NCBI RefSeq assembly: GCF_013459645.1
Contig: NZ_CP054861.1
Span: forward strand, 1,538,001-1,602,000
Reading direction: 5' to 3'
DNA from: Martelella sp. NC20
GTDB lineage: Bacteria > Pseudomonadota > Alphaproteobacteria > Rhizobiales > Rhizobiaceae
DNA: 64,000 nucleotides
The position numbers were made by a program, and so were the translations under genes. This document shows positions 51,173 to 60,621 of the stretch, one piece after another (positions within the stretch are counted from its first letter, which is position 1; every line of letters starts with the position of its first letter). The notes beneath the pieces are model-generated. The model had not been told where the DNA came from, did not search any database, and was given only the letters and a program-made list of their open reading frames with translations.

Positions 51173-51649
51173 TCACAGACGCGGCAATCCGCTGGTCTCC
51201 CGAAAGTAGCGACGCGGCGGACAACCCATTTCACGTTTGAACGCCGCAGCGAAGGCGTGTTCCGACGTATATCCCAGCGATGTCGCGATTTCGGCAACAC
51301 TGTCGCTGGTTTCGATCAGCCGTTCGCCGGCCAGCATCATGCGCCAGCGGGTGAGATAGGCGATCGGCGTCGTGCCGACCTTCCGCTTGAACCGCTGCGC
51401 AAAGACGGTGCGCGACACGCCAACCTGCCGGGCCAGGGTCTCCGATGTCCAGGCACGAGCAGGCTCCGCGTGAATTGCGCGGATCGACGGGCCGATATGC
51501 GGATCGGCGAGTGCGGCAAGCCAGCCGGTCTCATCAGCGCCTTGTTCCTCCACATGAAGACGCAGCGCCTGGACCAGTATCATATGCGAAAGCTGTTGCG
51601 CCATGAGCGACGATCCGGCGCGCGCCTCCCGCATCTCCTCCATCATCAT
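51173..51649 (-). pseudogene. AraC-family regulator lacking its N-terminal domain
   Basis: The frame retains both HTH motifs of the AraC DNA-binding domain (SETLARQVGVSRTVFAQRFKRKVGTTPIAYLTRWRMMLA and EIATSLGYTSEHAFAAAFKREMGCPPRRY) and a short linker of the cupin-type N-domain (QQLSHMILVQALRLHVEE). The first ~150 residues are missing because the sequence switches at ~51652 to an unrelated gene on the other strand. It might still give a short DNA-binding protein but is probably dead. Confidence 0.75.
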
Positions 51650-51653
51650 TTCG

Positions 51654-51836
51654 ATGATCCATGACTATAGCGGCAAGGTTCAGGTCATCCCGATCACCGA
51701 TGGCAACCGCGCGCTTGTCCACTGGTGCGGCACCTTCTCGATCCGCGAAGGCGATCCTGACGAAGTCAAAGCCTGGGTCCAGGGCATCTACCAGCGCGAC
51801 ATAGAGGATATGCGGGCCTATTTCGCCGGATCCTGA
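51654..51836 (+). pseudogene. C-terminal fragment of an SRPBCC (START-like) protein
   Basis: About 60 residues (IHDYSGKVQVIPITDGNRAL, VHWCGTFSIREGDPDEV, IYQRDIEDMRAYF) resemble the end of polyketide-cyclase/SRPBCC proteins, which close with a long helix. No N-terminal half is present; it abuts the truncated AraC gene head to head at ~51652. Confidence 0.6.
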
Positions 51837-51929
51837 TCCTTCCGCACAGAACAACGCTACCGAGGCTGCCTCCGGCGGCATCCGGGCAAAGGCATTGGCC
51901 GTCTATGTCAAAGAACTGGAGAGCTCACC

Positions 51930-52883
51930 ATGAAAGCTGCGATCATCACATCGCCCGAGGCTGGCCCTCGTTACGGCGACTTCAAGGAGCCAGAAGCCGC
52001 CGAGGGCGAAGCTGTCATTTCTGTAACCGCGGCGCCGATCAGCCCGATCGTGCGTACGCGGGCCGCGATGAAACCCGCGTCAGATGACGGCAAAGGCTTC
52101 GTGGTCGGCGTCGATGGGGTGGGTAAGGATGCGTCGGGGCGTTATGTCTATTTTCTCTTCCCCAAGGCTCCCTTCGACGCGCTGGCGGAGCGGACGCTTG
52201 TCCCGGCGGCGATGACCGTCCCCGTTCCGGACGGATTGAGCGATATACGCGCCGCCGCGATCGCAACCGCGGGGCTCGCATCCTGGGATGCGCTGACACG
52301 CCGAGTGCCGATCAAGTCTGGACAGACGGTGCTTGTCACCGGTGCCAACGGAGCGGCCGGACGTTTGGCACTGAATGTTGCACGCCATCTCGGAGCAGGG
52401 CGCACCATCGCGGTTGTCCGTTCCGCCGACAAGCTGGATGGGCTCGCTGCCGACACCGGCATCGCGCTCGACGCGCGGGATGCAGACGATGCCCTGAAGG
52501 CTGTTTTCGACGTCGGCGTCGACGTCGTGCTCGACTTCGTCTGGGGATCGGTGGCAGAGCGTGTTCTCACCGTCGCCATGGCGGGTCGCGGTTCACCCGC
52601 GGGCGAGCCGAGGTGCTCCTACCTCGTTCTCGGAACGCTTGGCGGCACCACGGTGCCGCTCTCCGGATACGGGCTGCAAAGCTCGGGACTCGACATTCTT
52701 GGCGCGGGCATCGGCTCGGTTCCCGTGCGCGATTATCTGGCATCCGCTGGTGAACTCATGGCCGCGGCGCAAGAAGCCGGATGGACGCCGCCCTGTGAGG
52801 TCGTGCCTCTCGCAGATATCGCCAGCGTATGGAAACGGTCGGGCGAAGTGCGCTACATCATCCATCCGGACGTAACGGGCTAA
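51930..52883 (+). CDS. MDR-family zinc-independent oxidoreductase (quinone-oxidoreductase-like)
   Basis: The product is 317 aa. The GroES-like N-domain (KAAIITSPEAGPRYGDF) is short and lacks the zinc-binding Cys/His residues; the Rossmann motif is VTGANGAAGRLALNVARHLGAG (~136-157). NAD(P)H-dependent reduction of quinones or enones is the usual activity. GGAGAG precedes the ATG. It stands alone downstream of the SRPBCC fragment; MDR and SRPBCC genes are commonly paired in AraC-controlled loci, so this may be what is left of such a locus. Confidence 0.85.
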   Translation: MKAAIITSPEAGPRYGDFKEPEAAEGEAVISVTAAPISPIVRTRAAMKPASDDGKGFVVGVDGVGKDASGRYVYFLFPKAPFDALAERTLVPAAMTVPVPDGLSDIRAAAIATAGLASWDALTRRVPIKSGQTVLVTGANGAAGRLALNVARHLGAGRTIAVVRSADKLDGLAADTGIALDARDADDALKAVFDVGVDVVLDFVWGSVAERVLTVAMAGRGSPAGEPRCSYLVLGTLGGTTVPLSGYGLQSSGLDILGAGIGSVPVRDYLASAGELMAAAQEAGWTPPCEVVPLADIASVWKRSGEVRYIIHPDVTG

Positions 52884-53101
52884 GGCCGCGCGGATTGCGG
52901 TGTGCGATTCAACAACAGCTCGGACTTTCGTCCGGGCCAGAGATGAACCTGATGCATTGGTTGACGGATTGACACCAGACTCGGATAGCCCCCCGGCCTC
53001 AAAACGCCATCCCGGACGCGGCAAGTTCTTGGTCCGACGGCACTTCCACGCCAGCGAAAGCATGCAACGACGTGGGCACCGGTTCATATCCCTTCAAGAT
53101 C

Positions 53102-54217
53102 TTAGCGCGGCCTTCGATATCGCTGAACAAACCGCGTATCATTCCAGTGCTTCCAGGCCTGCACCCCACGTCCTGAAACCGCGAGACCCCACTTGTCGGC
53201 GATGGCGCGTCCGTCTGACAGCGAAATAAGTGCCAGCCACGCGCGCTGGGGGTAAAAGGCTCGCAAAGCTTCACCTGTCAGGCTGCGACGGATGTTGTCC
53301 GCGAGGATCGGGCCCTGGCGAACGGCGAAGACGCCGGCCTTGGGCCGCGGGTCGGGCAGCGATGCGACATCGCCGGCTGCAAAGACATTGCTGTGGGAGA
53401 CGGAACGCAGCGCGGCATCCACGCGGATGAAACCGCCCGCGTCCAGTTCGAGACCGGTCTTGCGAAGCCACTCCGGAGCACCGCTCGACGTGGTCCACAC
53501 GGCCTCGTCGACCGGAAGTCGCCTGCCATCGCGGGCGACGAGTTCGCCGTTTTCGAATGCGACGACATCGAAACCGGAATAATGTTCGATGCCAGCCTGT
53601 TGCAGAGCCGTTTCCACGAGTTTCCGTGTTCTTCTGCTGCGCTCGGGAACAGGGCGAAGAGCGCGGCCTGCAAGCGTGACCTGCACCCGGTCGCGCGCGA
53701 ACCTCTCATGAAGAGCGAAGGCCATCTCTATCCCCGCGACGCCCTGGCCGACGATCGTGAGGCGGAACGGTCCTTCGTGTTCTGCGGCCAGGGCGTCCAA
53801 CTGGGCCAGACGCTCGGCAAAACTCGCGATCGGCTTGACCGGGATGCCGCCTGAAATACCTGCCGGAAGCGAAGGCGCGGAACCGATATCGATCGAAAGC
53901 AGATCGTAGCCGACAACTTTTCCATCGGCGAGCGATACGCTCCGGCGCTTGGGGTCGATGCCGGTCGCCGATGTTTCCAGAAAGGTCACGTCATTGCGCC
54001 CACACAGGGCGGCCAGATCGATATGAAAATCCTCGAAGCGGTACCGGCCCGCGATATAGCCTGGCAACATGCCGGAATAGGGCGCATGGCGCGATGGCGA
54101 GACGAGCACGATCTTCCGGCCATGACCATGTTCGCCAAGAGAGCGGACGACCTCGACATGCGCATGGCCTCCACCGAGCAGGACAATCGGTCTATCCGTT
54201 TCGTTGTTCTCAAGCAT
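53102..54217 (-). CDS. FAD/NAD(P)-dependent oxidoreductase of the NDH-2/SelD-associated type
   Basis: The product is 371 aa from MLENNETDRP, overlapping the ynjD-like stop by 8 bp (ATGCTTGA). Motifs: VLLGGGHAHVEVVRSLG (dinucleotide loop with the distinctive GGGHAH), APYSGMLPGYIAGRY, second nucleotide site IVGQGVAGIEMAFAL and FAAGDVASLPDPRPKAGVFAVRQGPILADNI. This type of NADH-dehydrogenase-like flavoprotein also occurs fused to or next to SelD in other bacteria; no selD is visible here. The last residues (VQRYRRPR) may be altered by a junction at ~53115. Confidence 0.85.
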   Translation of the reverse strand: MLENNETDRPIVLLGGGHAHVEVVRSLGEHGHGRKIVLVSPSRHAPYSGMLPGYIAGRYRFEDFHIDLAALCGRNDVTFLETSATGIDPKRRSVSLADGKVVGYDLLSIDIGSAPSLPAGISGGIPVKPIASFAERLAQLDALAAEHEGPFRLTIVGQGVAGIEMAFALHERFARDRVQVTLAGRALRPVPERSRRTRKLVETALQQAGIEHYSGFDVVAFENGELVARDGRRLPVDEAVWTTSSGAPEWLRKTGLELDAGGFIRVDAALRSVSHSNVFAAGDVASLPDPRPKAGVFAVRQGPILADNIRRSLTGEALRAFYPQRAWLALISLSDGRAIADKWGLAVSGRGVQAWKHWNDTRFVQRYRRPR

Positions 54218-54887
54218 AGGGCTGGTCTTTAGGGCCGACGCGATGGACGACACCGCCTGCGGCATCCGCATCGGCCTCATCATGGGTCACGAGAATGACA
54301 GGAAGGTCGGCATCGCGCATCTTGGTGAAGACGAGGTGGCGCATCTGCGCGCGCAATTCCGTGTCGAGCTTGGAGAAGGGTTCGTCCAGCAGTAAAAGCC
54401 TCGGGCGCGAGACGAGCACACGCGCAAGCGCGACCCGGGCCTTCTGCCCGCCGGAAAGCGTTGCCGGGTCACGGTTTTCGAAACCGGCAAGATCCATTTC
54501 GGCCAGAATACCGGCTGCGATGTGTCGCCGGGCGCGGCGATCCTTCACGTCGGCGGGAATCGCGAATTCAATATTGGCTCCGACCGACATGTGCGGGAAC
54601 AGGAGCGGATCCTGGAACAGGATGCCGGCCCGTCGCGCTTCCGGCGGCAGGGCGAGCAGATCGATACAATCGATGGAGACTCTTCCCGCGGTTTCGAAGA
54701 CCGGATCGAGAAAACCGCCGATGAAAGAGAGCAGCGTCGATTTGCCGGAGCCGGAAGGCCCCATCACGGTCAACACTTCGCCGGATGAAACATGCGCTGA
54801 CAGATCGATCAGCGTGTCGCTGCCGAGACGGATCACGATATTGGAAAGTGAAAGGCCGCTTCGGTTATTTTCGTGCCGCATGGTCAA
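54210..54887 (-). CDS. ynjD: ABC transporter ATP-binding protein (YnjD-like)
   Basis: The product is 225 aa. Walker [12 protein letters not shown] (~43-53), Q-loop ILFQDPLLFPHMSVGANIEFAIP, signature LSGGQKARVALARVL, Walker B LLLLDEPFSKLD, H-loop THDEADA. The mid-region spelling resembles the YnjD/thiamine-type ATPases. It overlaps the permease gene by 4 bp and the flavoprotein gene by 8 bp. Confidence 0.85.
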   Translation of the reverse strand: MTMRHENNRSGLSLSNIVIRLGSDTLIDLSAHVSSGEVLTVMGPSGSGKSTLLSFIGGFLDPVFETAGRVSIDCIDLLALPPEARRAGILFQDPLLFPHMSVGANIEFAIPADVKDRRARRHIAAGILAEMDLAGFENRDPATLSGGQKARVALARVLVSRPRLLLLDEPFSKLDTELRAQMRHLVFTKMRDADLPVILVTHDEADADAAGGVVHRVGPKDQPYA

Positions 54888-56608
54888 ACCCTCATGTCCC
54901 GACGGTTCCGGTGGAGGAGAGCGGGCAGCATCGCGGCCAGTGAAAACGCGATCAGCGGCAGAATTGTCTGCAGCAGGGCATAGACGCCGATAACGCGGCG
55001 ATTGTTACCGGAGGCGAGCGCGACGGCCTCCGTGGTGATGGTCTGCAACCGTCCCTCGCCGATGAGCAGCGTTGGCAGGTATTGTCCGACCGAAACGGCA
55101 AAGCCGATGGCCGAGGCCGTCAGGATCGGTCGGATCAGCATCGGCAGGCGGATGGTGACAAGCACGGCCAGGCGGGAACGTCCGAGCGCTGTGGCGATGA
55201 TTTCATAGCGCCGGTCGAGCGCTCGCCAGGGATCTGCGAGCGAGAGAAACACATAAGGCAGGACGAAAACGAGATGGACCAGGATCAGCGCGGCGTAGCG
55301 ATGCTGGCTGCCGCTGCCGATGAAGAGGAGTTGCAGACCGAACACGAAGGTAATCTGGGGCACGATCAGCGGCAGGTACAGAATGAACAGGCTCCGTTCA
55401 CCGCCGGTCCGTCCAGTCTGGCTCTCCCGTTCGAGGCAGCCGACCGTCAGCATGATGGCGATCAGTGTCGAGAAAAAGCCGGTTACAAGCGTGGTGAAAA
55501 GCGGATCGATCATCTGTGGCAATGCCCGCACCCAACTGCGCAAGGTAAAGCTCTGCGGCAAAAGGTCTGGAAATTGCCACAGCCCGGCCACGGACCAGAT
55601 CGCGAGCAGTATGAGACCTGCAAAAACGGCGAAGCCGAGGATCCCGATCACGACAGCCGAGAACCGCCGCAGTGCCGCATCCCGCGCGAAGCGGCAACCG
55701 CGATCCCGCGACAGCCGAAGTAATGTGGCGCAGCACCGCTCCAGCGCATACCAGACGAGGAGCGCCGCAAGCGTCACCGCCAGTTGAACGATAGCGCCGG
55801 CGGAGGCCATGAAACGAAAGGTGAGATCGGGATCGCTCATCCATTGCACGAGACGCGTGGCGAGCGTGCCCGGCAGGTTGGGTCCAAGGATCAGCGCGAC
55901 GTCCACCACCGATGTGGAATAGGCGATGACGGCATAGACGGCGAAACGGATCTGCCGGTAGAGCGCAGGCCACAGAAGGTAGATGAAGCCGCTGATCCGT
56001 CCGTAACCGAAGGAGGCTGCCAGCCTGCGGGCAGAGGCCAGATCGATCTGCGGCAGGGCGGCGAGCGTGACGAGAAACAGGAAGGGCGTTTCCTTGAGCA
56101 CCAGTCCGGCGATCATCGCAAGTCCCAGAGGATCATGCGGGATCAGGATATCCGGTGGCCGTTCGATGCCGAGAATGGGCGCCGCGAGCCGGACCAGATA
56201 GCCTGAGGGAGCAATCAGGAAGGCAAGCCCGAAGGCTGCCGCCGCATGCGGCACGGCAAGAAGCGGCGAGAGCAGATGCTGAACGCGCGATAGCGTCGGC
56301 GTTCCGGCAAATCCTGCGATAAAAACCAGGGTGATCGTGAGGGAAAGCCCGGTGGTAACCAACCCGGTCATGAAACTCAGCATCGTCGCGTCGGTCAGCC
56401 CCGGCGCGGCAAACAGGCTGGCGAAGGCATCGAGACCGAAGTGGTGACCGCCGAGTGCAGGCAGGTAGCCGAAGGCGGGGAGCAATGTTCCGAGCAATCC
56501 GAAGGTGATGGGCAGCACCAGAAGAGCAAGGGTGACCACGACCGCGCTTGCGGCAAGGCGCGCCAGCCATCGCCCCGCTTCAGCTTGTGCGCCCTGAATG
56601 CCCGACAC
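54884..56608 (-). CDS. ynjC: ABC transporter permease, two fused halves (YnjC-like)
   Basis: The product is 574 aa with about 12 hydrophobic segments and two permease units in one chain; each carries an EAA-like loop (ASARRLAASFGYGRISGFIYLLWPALY and EIIATALGRSRLAVLVTIRLPMLI). This double-permease layout is that of YnjC and of iron/thiamine transporters. It follows the binding-protein gene by 3 bp. Confidence 0.87.
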   Translation of the reverse strand: MSGIQGAQAEAGRWLARLAASAVVVTLALLVLPITFGLLGTLLPAFGYLPALGGHHFGLDAFASLFAAPGLTDATMLSFMTGLVTTGLSLTITLVFIAGFAGTPTLSRVQHLLSPLLAVPHAAAAFGLAFLIAPSGYLVRLAAPILGIERPPDILIPHDPLGLAMIAGLVLKETPFLFLVTLAALPQIDLASARRLAASFGYGRISGFIYLLWPALYRQIRFAVYAVIAYSTSVVDVALILGPNLPGTLATRLVQWMSDPDLTFRFMASAGAIVQLAVTLAALLVWYALERCCATLLRLSRDRGCRFARDAALRRFSAVVIGILGFAVFAGLILLAIWSVAGLWQFPDLLPQSFTLRSWVRALPQMIDPLFTTLVTGFFSTLIAIMLTVGCLERESQTGRTGGERSLFILYLPLIVPQITFVFGLQLLFIGSGSQHRYAALILVHLVFVLPYVFLSLADPWRALDRRYEIIATALGRSRLAVLVTIRLPMLIRPILTASAIGFAVSVGQYLPTLLIGEGRLQTITTEAVALASGNNRRVIGVYALLQTILPLIAFSLAAMLPALLHRNRRDMRV

Positions 56609-56611
56609 GGA

Positions 56612-57841
56612 TCAGTTGCCGCTTGCGTAGCGTTTGCGCCACTCGGTCTCGATCCTGTCCATCCAGCTCGCATGGGGCTCGGCGATGACCGGTCCCAGTT
56701 GGTCTGGCGGAAGGGTCGCCACGCCAAGATCGAGCGATTGGAAGGCAGCGCGGTCGGCTTCCGGTAGCCTGTCCATGGCAAGAACGGTGGGATCGCCCCA
56801 ATAGGCCGGATCCTGCTTGCGCAATTGCGCTTCCGGGGACAGCAGGAAATTGGCGGTTAGCAGGGCAGCTTCCCGGGCATTGGCATTGTAGGGGATGGCG
56901 ACGAAATGCGTGTTCCCCAGCGTACCGCCGGACAAAGTGAAGGAACGCACGGTATCGGGCAATTCGCCCGCCTCGATACCGGCAGAGGCTTCCGCCGGGT
57001 TGAAGGCGAAGATGATATCCAGTTCGCCGTCAGCCAGCTTCTGCTTCATGTCCGGATAGTTCTGCGGAAAGGCATGGCCCGAGCGCCAGGCAATCGGATG
57101 CAACTGGTCGAGATAGGCAAAGAGCGGCTCGACGTCGCGCTCGAAGGTCTTCTCGTCCACCGGTTCGCCAAGCTTCGAGGGATCGTCGATCACCTCGCTC
57201 AGTACCTGCTTCAGGAAGGACGAGCCGATGAAGTCCGGCGGAGCGGGATAGGAAAAACGGCCAGGGTGCTTGTTCGCCCAGTCGAGGAGCTGGGCGGCAT
57301 TGTCCGGCAAGGAACCGGCGTCCGTGCGGGCACTGTCGTAAAAGAAGACCATCTTCGCCCCGCCCCAGGGGCTTTCCAGCCCATCGGTCTGCTCGGTGGA
57401 ATCCGCGAGGATGGTCGGCTGGTTCTCGACATCCACATAATGCCAGTTGGGCAGCGACATTGCCCAGCCGGGGGAAAGAAGCAAATCCTGCTGCTTCATC
57501 GAGGCGAAGTTCTCGCCATTGATCCAGATAAGATCGACGGAGCCACCCTCGTCTTTTCCGGCGGCCTTTTCCGCCACCACCTTGGAAACGGCGCTTGCGG
57601 TATCGTCGAGCTTGACCTGAACGACCGTGACATCATGGCGCTTTTGCATCTGTGCGCCCACCCATTCGATATAGGCGTTGATGTTTTCCGAGCCGCCCCA
57701 GGCATTGAAGTAAACAGTCTGGCCCGCGGCTGCCTTTTCGATCTCCGGCCAGCCGCTCACATCGGGTTCGGCGGCTGCGGCGTTCAGACAGCTAATCCCG
57801 GTTATGACGCAGGCCGCCAGAAGTTGTTTCATCAAACCCAT
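56612..57841 (-). CDS. ynjB: ABC transporter substrate-binding protein (YnjB-like)
   Basis: The product is 409 aa with signal peptide MGLMKQLLAACVITGISCLNAAAAE. It is a family-1-type periplasmic binding fold (QTVYFNAWGGSENINAYIEWV; VDLIWINGENFASMKQQDLLLSPGW; PWGGAKMVFFYDSARTD; DIIFAFNPAEASAGIEAGEL) matching the YnjB group. The ligand of YnjBCD is not established. First gene of the unit ynjB-ynjC-ynjD-flavoprotein. Confidence 0.87.
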   Translation of the reverse strand: MGLMKQLLAACVITGISCLNAAAAEPDVSGWPEIEKAAAGQTVYFNAWGGSENINAYIEWVGAQMQKRHDVTVVQVKLDDTASAVSKVVAEKAAGKDEGGSVDLIWINGENFASMKQQDLLLSPGWAMSLPNWHYVDVENQPTILADSTEQTDGLESPWGGAKMVFFYDSARTDAGSLPDNAAQLLDWANKHPGRFSYPAPPDFIGSSFLKQVLSEVIDDPSKLGEPVDEKTFERDVEPLFAYLDQLHPIAWRSGHAFPQNYPDMKQKLADGELDIIFAFNPAEASAGIEAGELPDTVRSFTLSGGTLGNTHFVAIPYNANAREAALLTANFLLSPEAQLRKQDPAYWGDPTVLAMDRLPEADRAAFQSLDLGVATLPPDQLGPVIAEPHASWMDRIETEWRKRYASGN

Positions 57842-57923
57842 GTTGTTCTGTTCTCCCTTGTGCGGATCGGTCGGAGCCGGTTCGCGCGAACCCCGTCTTC
57901 GATGAACTTAACTGCTCGCATCC

Positions 57924-58169
57924 TCAGATCCTGCCGACGGGCCGCGGCCGCCTTTGCGCGAGTGCTGCCTGGATCTCCGGGTCGATGTGCTGCTCTTCCG
58001 AACCGCTTGCCGTGCGTGTGAGATCACGCGTGATCCGCATTTGCGCAACAAAGGCGCGGCAACCGCGGCACATGGCGAGGTGCAGCTTGATGTTGAGGCG
58101 CTGCAACGGGCCGAGCTCGCCGTCTATGAGAAGGCTGGCGCGTTGGGCGACTTCACTGCATCGCAACAT
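57924..58169 (-). CDS. Small zinc-finger protein, putative anti-sigma factor
   Basis: The product is 81 aa from MLRCSEVAQRASLLIDGELG, with AAGGA 8 nt upstream. It has the zf-HC2 pattern HLAMCRGCRAFVAQM (His-x3-Cys-x2-Cys) with an N-terminal CSEVAQRASLLIDGEL helix, as in ZAS anti-sigma domains. There is no membrane segment, so it would be cytoplasmic. An ECF sigma gene lies 1.2 kb away on the other strand (59343), with the TVP38 gene between them. Confidence 0.8.
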   Translation of the reverse strand: MLRCSEVAQRASLLIDGELGPLQRLNIKLHLAMCRGCRAFVAQMRITRDLTRTASGSEEQHIDPEIQAALAQRRPRPVGRI

Positions 58170-58279
58170 CAGATCAATCCTTGTTCTGGACTCTATGGAA
58201 AGGACTCGCGCGGCCACGATCCGTTACAGCCCGGCATGTTTTTTCTGCCGACGGTTTCGCTTTTCCGGCCGCCCGCCGT

Positions 58280-59047
58280 TCAGGAACCGATCCGGCGTCT
58301 GCGGATCTGCCTGACGACCGTCGGGATCAGCGCCACTACGGCCAGCGCAAAAAAAGCGAGCGTGATGTCTCGCGTCACCAGATCGGAAATCCGCGCCTCG
58401 CGTCCCGCCTCCTGCGCGGCGACCAGCACGCTGTCGACGCCCTGGCCGAGATAGGCATAGGCAAAGGTGCCGGGCAGGATGCCGAAAAAGGTTGCGGCGA
58501 CGAAGCGCCCGAGGCTGATGTCGAACAGGGCGGCGGCGATGTTCACCACGAAGAACGGAAACACCGGCGCGAGCCGGATGACGAACAGATACCCGAATGC
58601 ATTTTCGCGAAAGCCATCCGCGAGTTTCCTGACGACCCCGTCGACACGGTGCTGCAAAAAGCTGCCAAAGGCCGAACGCGTCGCCAGAAACAGGATTGAT
58701 GCGCCGGCCGTGGCGCCGACGGCGACGAGCGCCCCGCCAGCCAGCCAGCCGAACAGGAACCCGCCGAAGATGGTGAGGATCGACGCCACCGGAAACGAAA
58801 AGGCGACGGCAACAATGTAGACGCTGACAAAAATCAGCGCCGACCAGGCCGTATTGGCATCCACATAGGCCCGCAACACCTGCCGTTGTTCGGCAAGAAA
58901 CCCGAGGTTCAGATAGTTCTGCAAGCCAAGGGCATAGCCGAGCGCCAGCCCCAGCAAGATAATGCCGACAGGCGCGAAGCGCGACAGGGGTTTTGCTGAA
59001 GCTGTGTTGCCTGTTGGCGGGCGTGGTTGGTTATGGTCATCAGGCAT
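58280..59047 (-). CDS. TVP38/TMEM64 (SNARE-associated) membrane protein, YdjZ-like
   Basis: The product is 255 aa from ATG 59047. It has about six hydrophobic segments and the family core AFSFPVASILTIFGGFLFGWLAGGALVAVGATAGASILFLATR and LFVIRLAPVFPFFVVNIAAALFDISLGRFVAATFFGILPGTFAYAYLG. The DedA-superfamily fold suggests lipid or ion movement. E. coli ydjX/ydjZ of this family are neighbours of ynjABCDEF, supporting the functional link seen here. Confidence 0.88.
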   Translation of the reverse strand: MPDDHNQPRPPTGNTASAKPLSRFAPVGIILLGLALGYALGLQNYLNLGFLAEQRQVLRAYVDANTAWSALIFVSVYIVAVAFSFPVASILTIFGGFLFGWLAGGALVAVGATAGASILFLATRSAFGSFLQHRVDGVVRKLADGFRENAFGYLFVIRLAPVFPFFVVNIAAALFDISLGRFVAATFFGILPGTFAYAYLGQGVDSVLVAAQEAGREARISDLVTRDITLAFFALAVVALIPTVVRQIRRRRIGS

Positions 59048-59342
59048 CTTTGAATATCCAGTCGTGGGCAAAGTCACCGGTCGTGGTGGTATCGGTCGAG
59101 CAACCCGGCAAGGCTCTTCCCCGCAATCGGGACGGGAGCGACGAGGCGTGGTTCATGTGGCGATGGCGCATGAACGTGAGGGCCGCTCATTCGGTTCATA
59201 ACGCATCGCCCGCACTGGTTTGAATCAAGTTCCCGAGAGGCGGAAGCGGGGTTGCGTCACGATGGCTTGATCGGCGCAAATCGCTCTGGACTTCCGGAAG
59301 GGCTGTTCTGCTAATGGAACGCCAACGGTGGCCGGAGGGATT

Positions 59343-59951
59343 GTGAGCAATACGAAAAATGACGAGCAGGCTTTGGCGCGGTTGCTGGTTGAAGGGGACC
59401 ATGAGGCCTTCGAACGCCTGTTTCGACGGCACAATGCGGCGATGGTCCGTTTCTGCACGGGGATGGTCCAGTCCCGTCAGATAGCGGAAGAGGTGGTTCA
59501 GGATACATGGGTGTCCGTGCTCAACCGTATCGACCTCTTCGAGGGACGCAGTTCGCTGGCGAGCTGGATATTCACCATCCTGATCAACAAGGCCCGCACC
59601 CGCGCAAAGCGCGAGGGGCGTGTCGTCCTGTTTGACGAGCAGGGTGACGGCGATGGGCTGGCGGATGCCTTTGACGGACGCGGACGCTGGCGCACAATGC
59701 CCGCGCTTTGGGACGATCTGACGCCCGAGCGCCATGTGGCAGGCCGGAGCATTCTGCAGCATGTCGAGGCCGTGATCGCGACGCTTCCCCCGGCGCAGCG
59801 GGCGGTGCTGATCCTGCGCGGTCAACAGGAGCTTGATCCTTGTGAGGTCTGTGCGCTTCTCGACATCAGCGAGGGAAACATGCGCGTTTTGTTGCATCGG
59901 GCGCGTGTGACGCTGCGCAACGCCCTTGACTGTCTGAACAAGGACATCTGA
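59343..59951 (+). CDS. ECF-type RNA polymerase sigma factor
   Basis: The product is 202 aa from a GTG 5 nt after GGAGG. It has region 2 (AFERLFRRHNAAMVRFCTGMVQSRQIAEEVVQDTWVSVLNRIDLFEGRSSLASWIFTILINKARTRAKRE) and region 4 (VIATLPPAQRAVLILRGQQELDPCEVCALLDISEGNMRVLLHRARVTLRNAL). A CEVC pair in region 4 is unusual and could bind metal or respond to redox. It is divergent from the TVP38 gene; the zinc-finger protein at 57924 is the likely antagonist. Confidence 0.92.
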   Translation: MSNTKNDEQALARLLVEGDHEAFERLFRRHNAAMVRFCTGMVQSRQIAEEVVQDTWVSVLNRIDLFEGRSSLASWIFTILINKARTRAKREGRVVLFDEQGDGDGLADAFDGRGRWRTMPALWDDLTPERHVAGRSILQHVEAVIATLPPAQRAVLILRGQQELDPCEVCALLDISEGNMRVLLHRARVTLRNALDCLNKDI

Positions 59952-60003
59952 CAACAGGCGCATGGCCGTGTCCGCTCGCTGCTCGGCACGTTCGTTTCTG
60001 CGA

Positions 60004-60621
60004 TCATTTTTCGGCGCCGGAAAAGGCGGCCCAGCCCTGCCGCCATCGGATCACGGTGGTAAGCGCGCAGAGCGCAGCAAAGCCGTAGGCGATCACGGGG
60101 AAATTTCCGGGAAACAGGCACATTGCGACGAATACCGCGATTGTCTCGAACCCTTCCGCCAATCCTCCGGCGTAATAGATGCCCTTCGTGGGAAATTCCG
60201 GCGCCCTTTTACCGCGCTTGGCGGCCACTGCGGAAAAGGCGAGGAAGGACGAGCCGGTTCCGACGAAGGAGACGATCAGCACAGCCGCCGGCAGTGCATG
60301 GATAGCGGGAGCCTGAACGGCAAAACCCAGCGGTATGAGGGCGTAAAACACCATATCGAGCGCAATATCGAGATAGGCCCCGCGATCCGTCGGGCCCTGG
60401 ATGCGCGCCACGGCGCCGTCCAGCCCGTCCAAGACCCGGTTGCAGAGAACAAGGGCGAGCGCCAGCAACCATGCACCGAAGCACAGGCCGATGAAGGCGC
60501 CGAGACCGGCGAGGAACCCGATGAGGCTGATCACGTCGGCGCGCACGCCGCGCCGTGCCAGAAGCCCGGCAATCGGCTGAAGGCCAGCACGCTGCAGCGG
60601 CAATATCCGGGCGTCGATCAT
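60004..60621 (-). CDS. ynjF: CDP-alcohol phosphatidyltransferase (YnjF-like)
   Basis: The product is 205 aa. The start at 60621 overlaps the flavoprotein stop (ATGA) with GGAGG in front. The catalytic motif D-G-x2-A-R-x7-G-x3-D-x3-D is complete: DGAVARIQGPTDRGAYLDIALD. It has about six membrane segments. It transfers a phosphatidyl group from CDP-diacylglycerol to an alcohol; the acceptor is unknown for YnjF. Coupled to the mercuric-reductase-like gene. Confidence 0.87.
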   Translation of the reverse strand: MIDARILPLQRAGLQPIAGLLARRGVRADVISLIGFLAGLGAFIGLCFGAWLLALALVLCNRVLDGLDGAVARIQGPTDRGAYLDIALDMVFYALIPLGFAVQAPAIHALPAAVLIVSFVGTGSSFLAFSAVAAKRGKRAPEFPTKGIYYAGGLAEGFETIAVFVAMCLFPGNFPVIAYGFAALCALTTVIRWRQGWAAFSGAEK

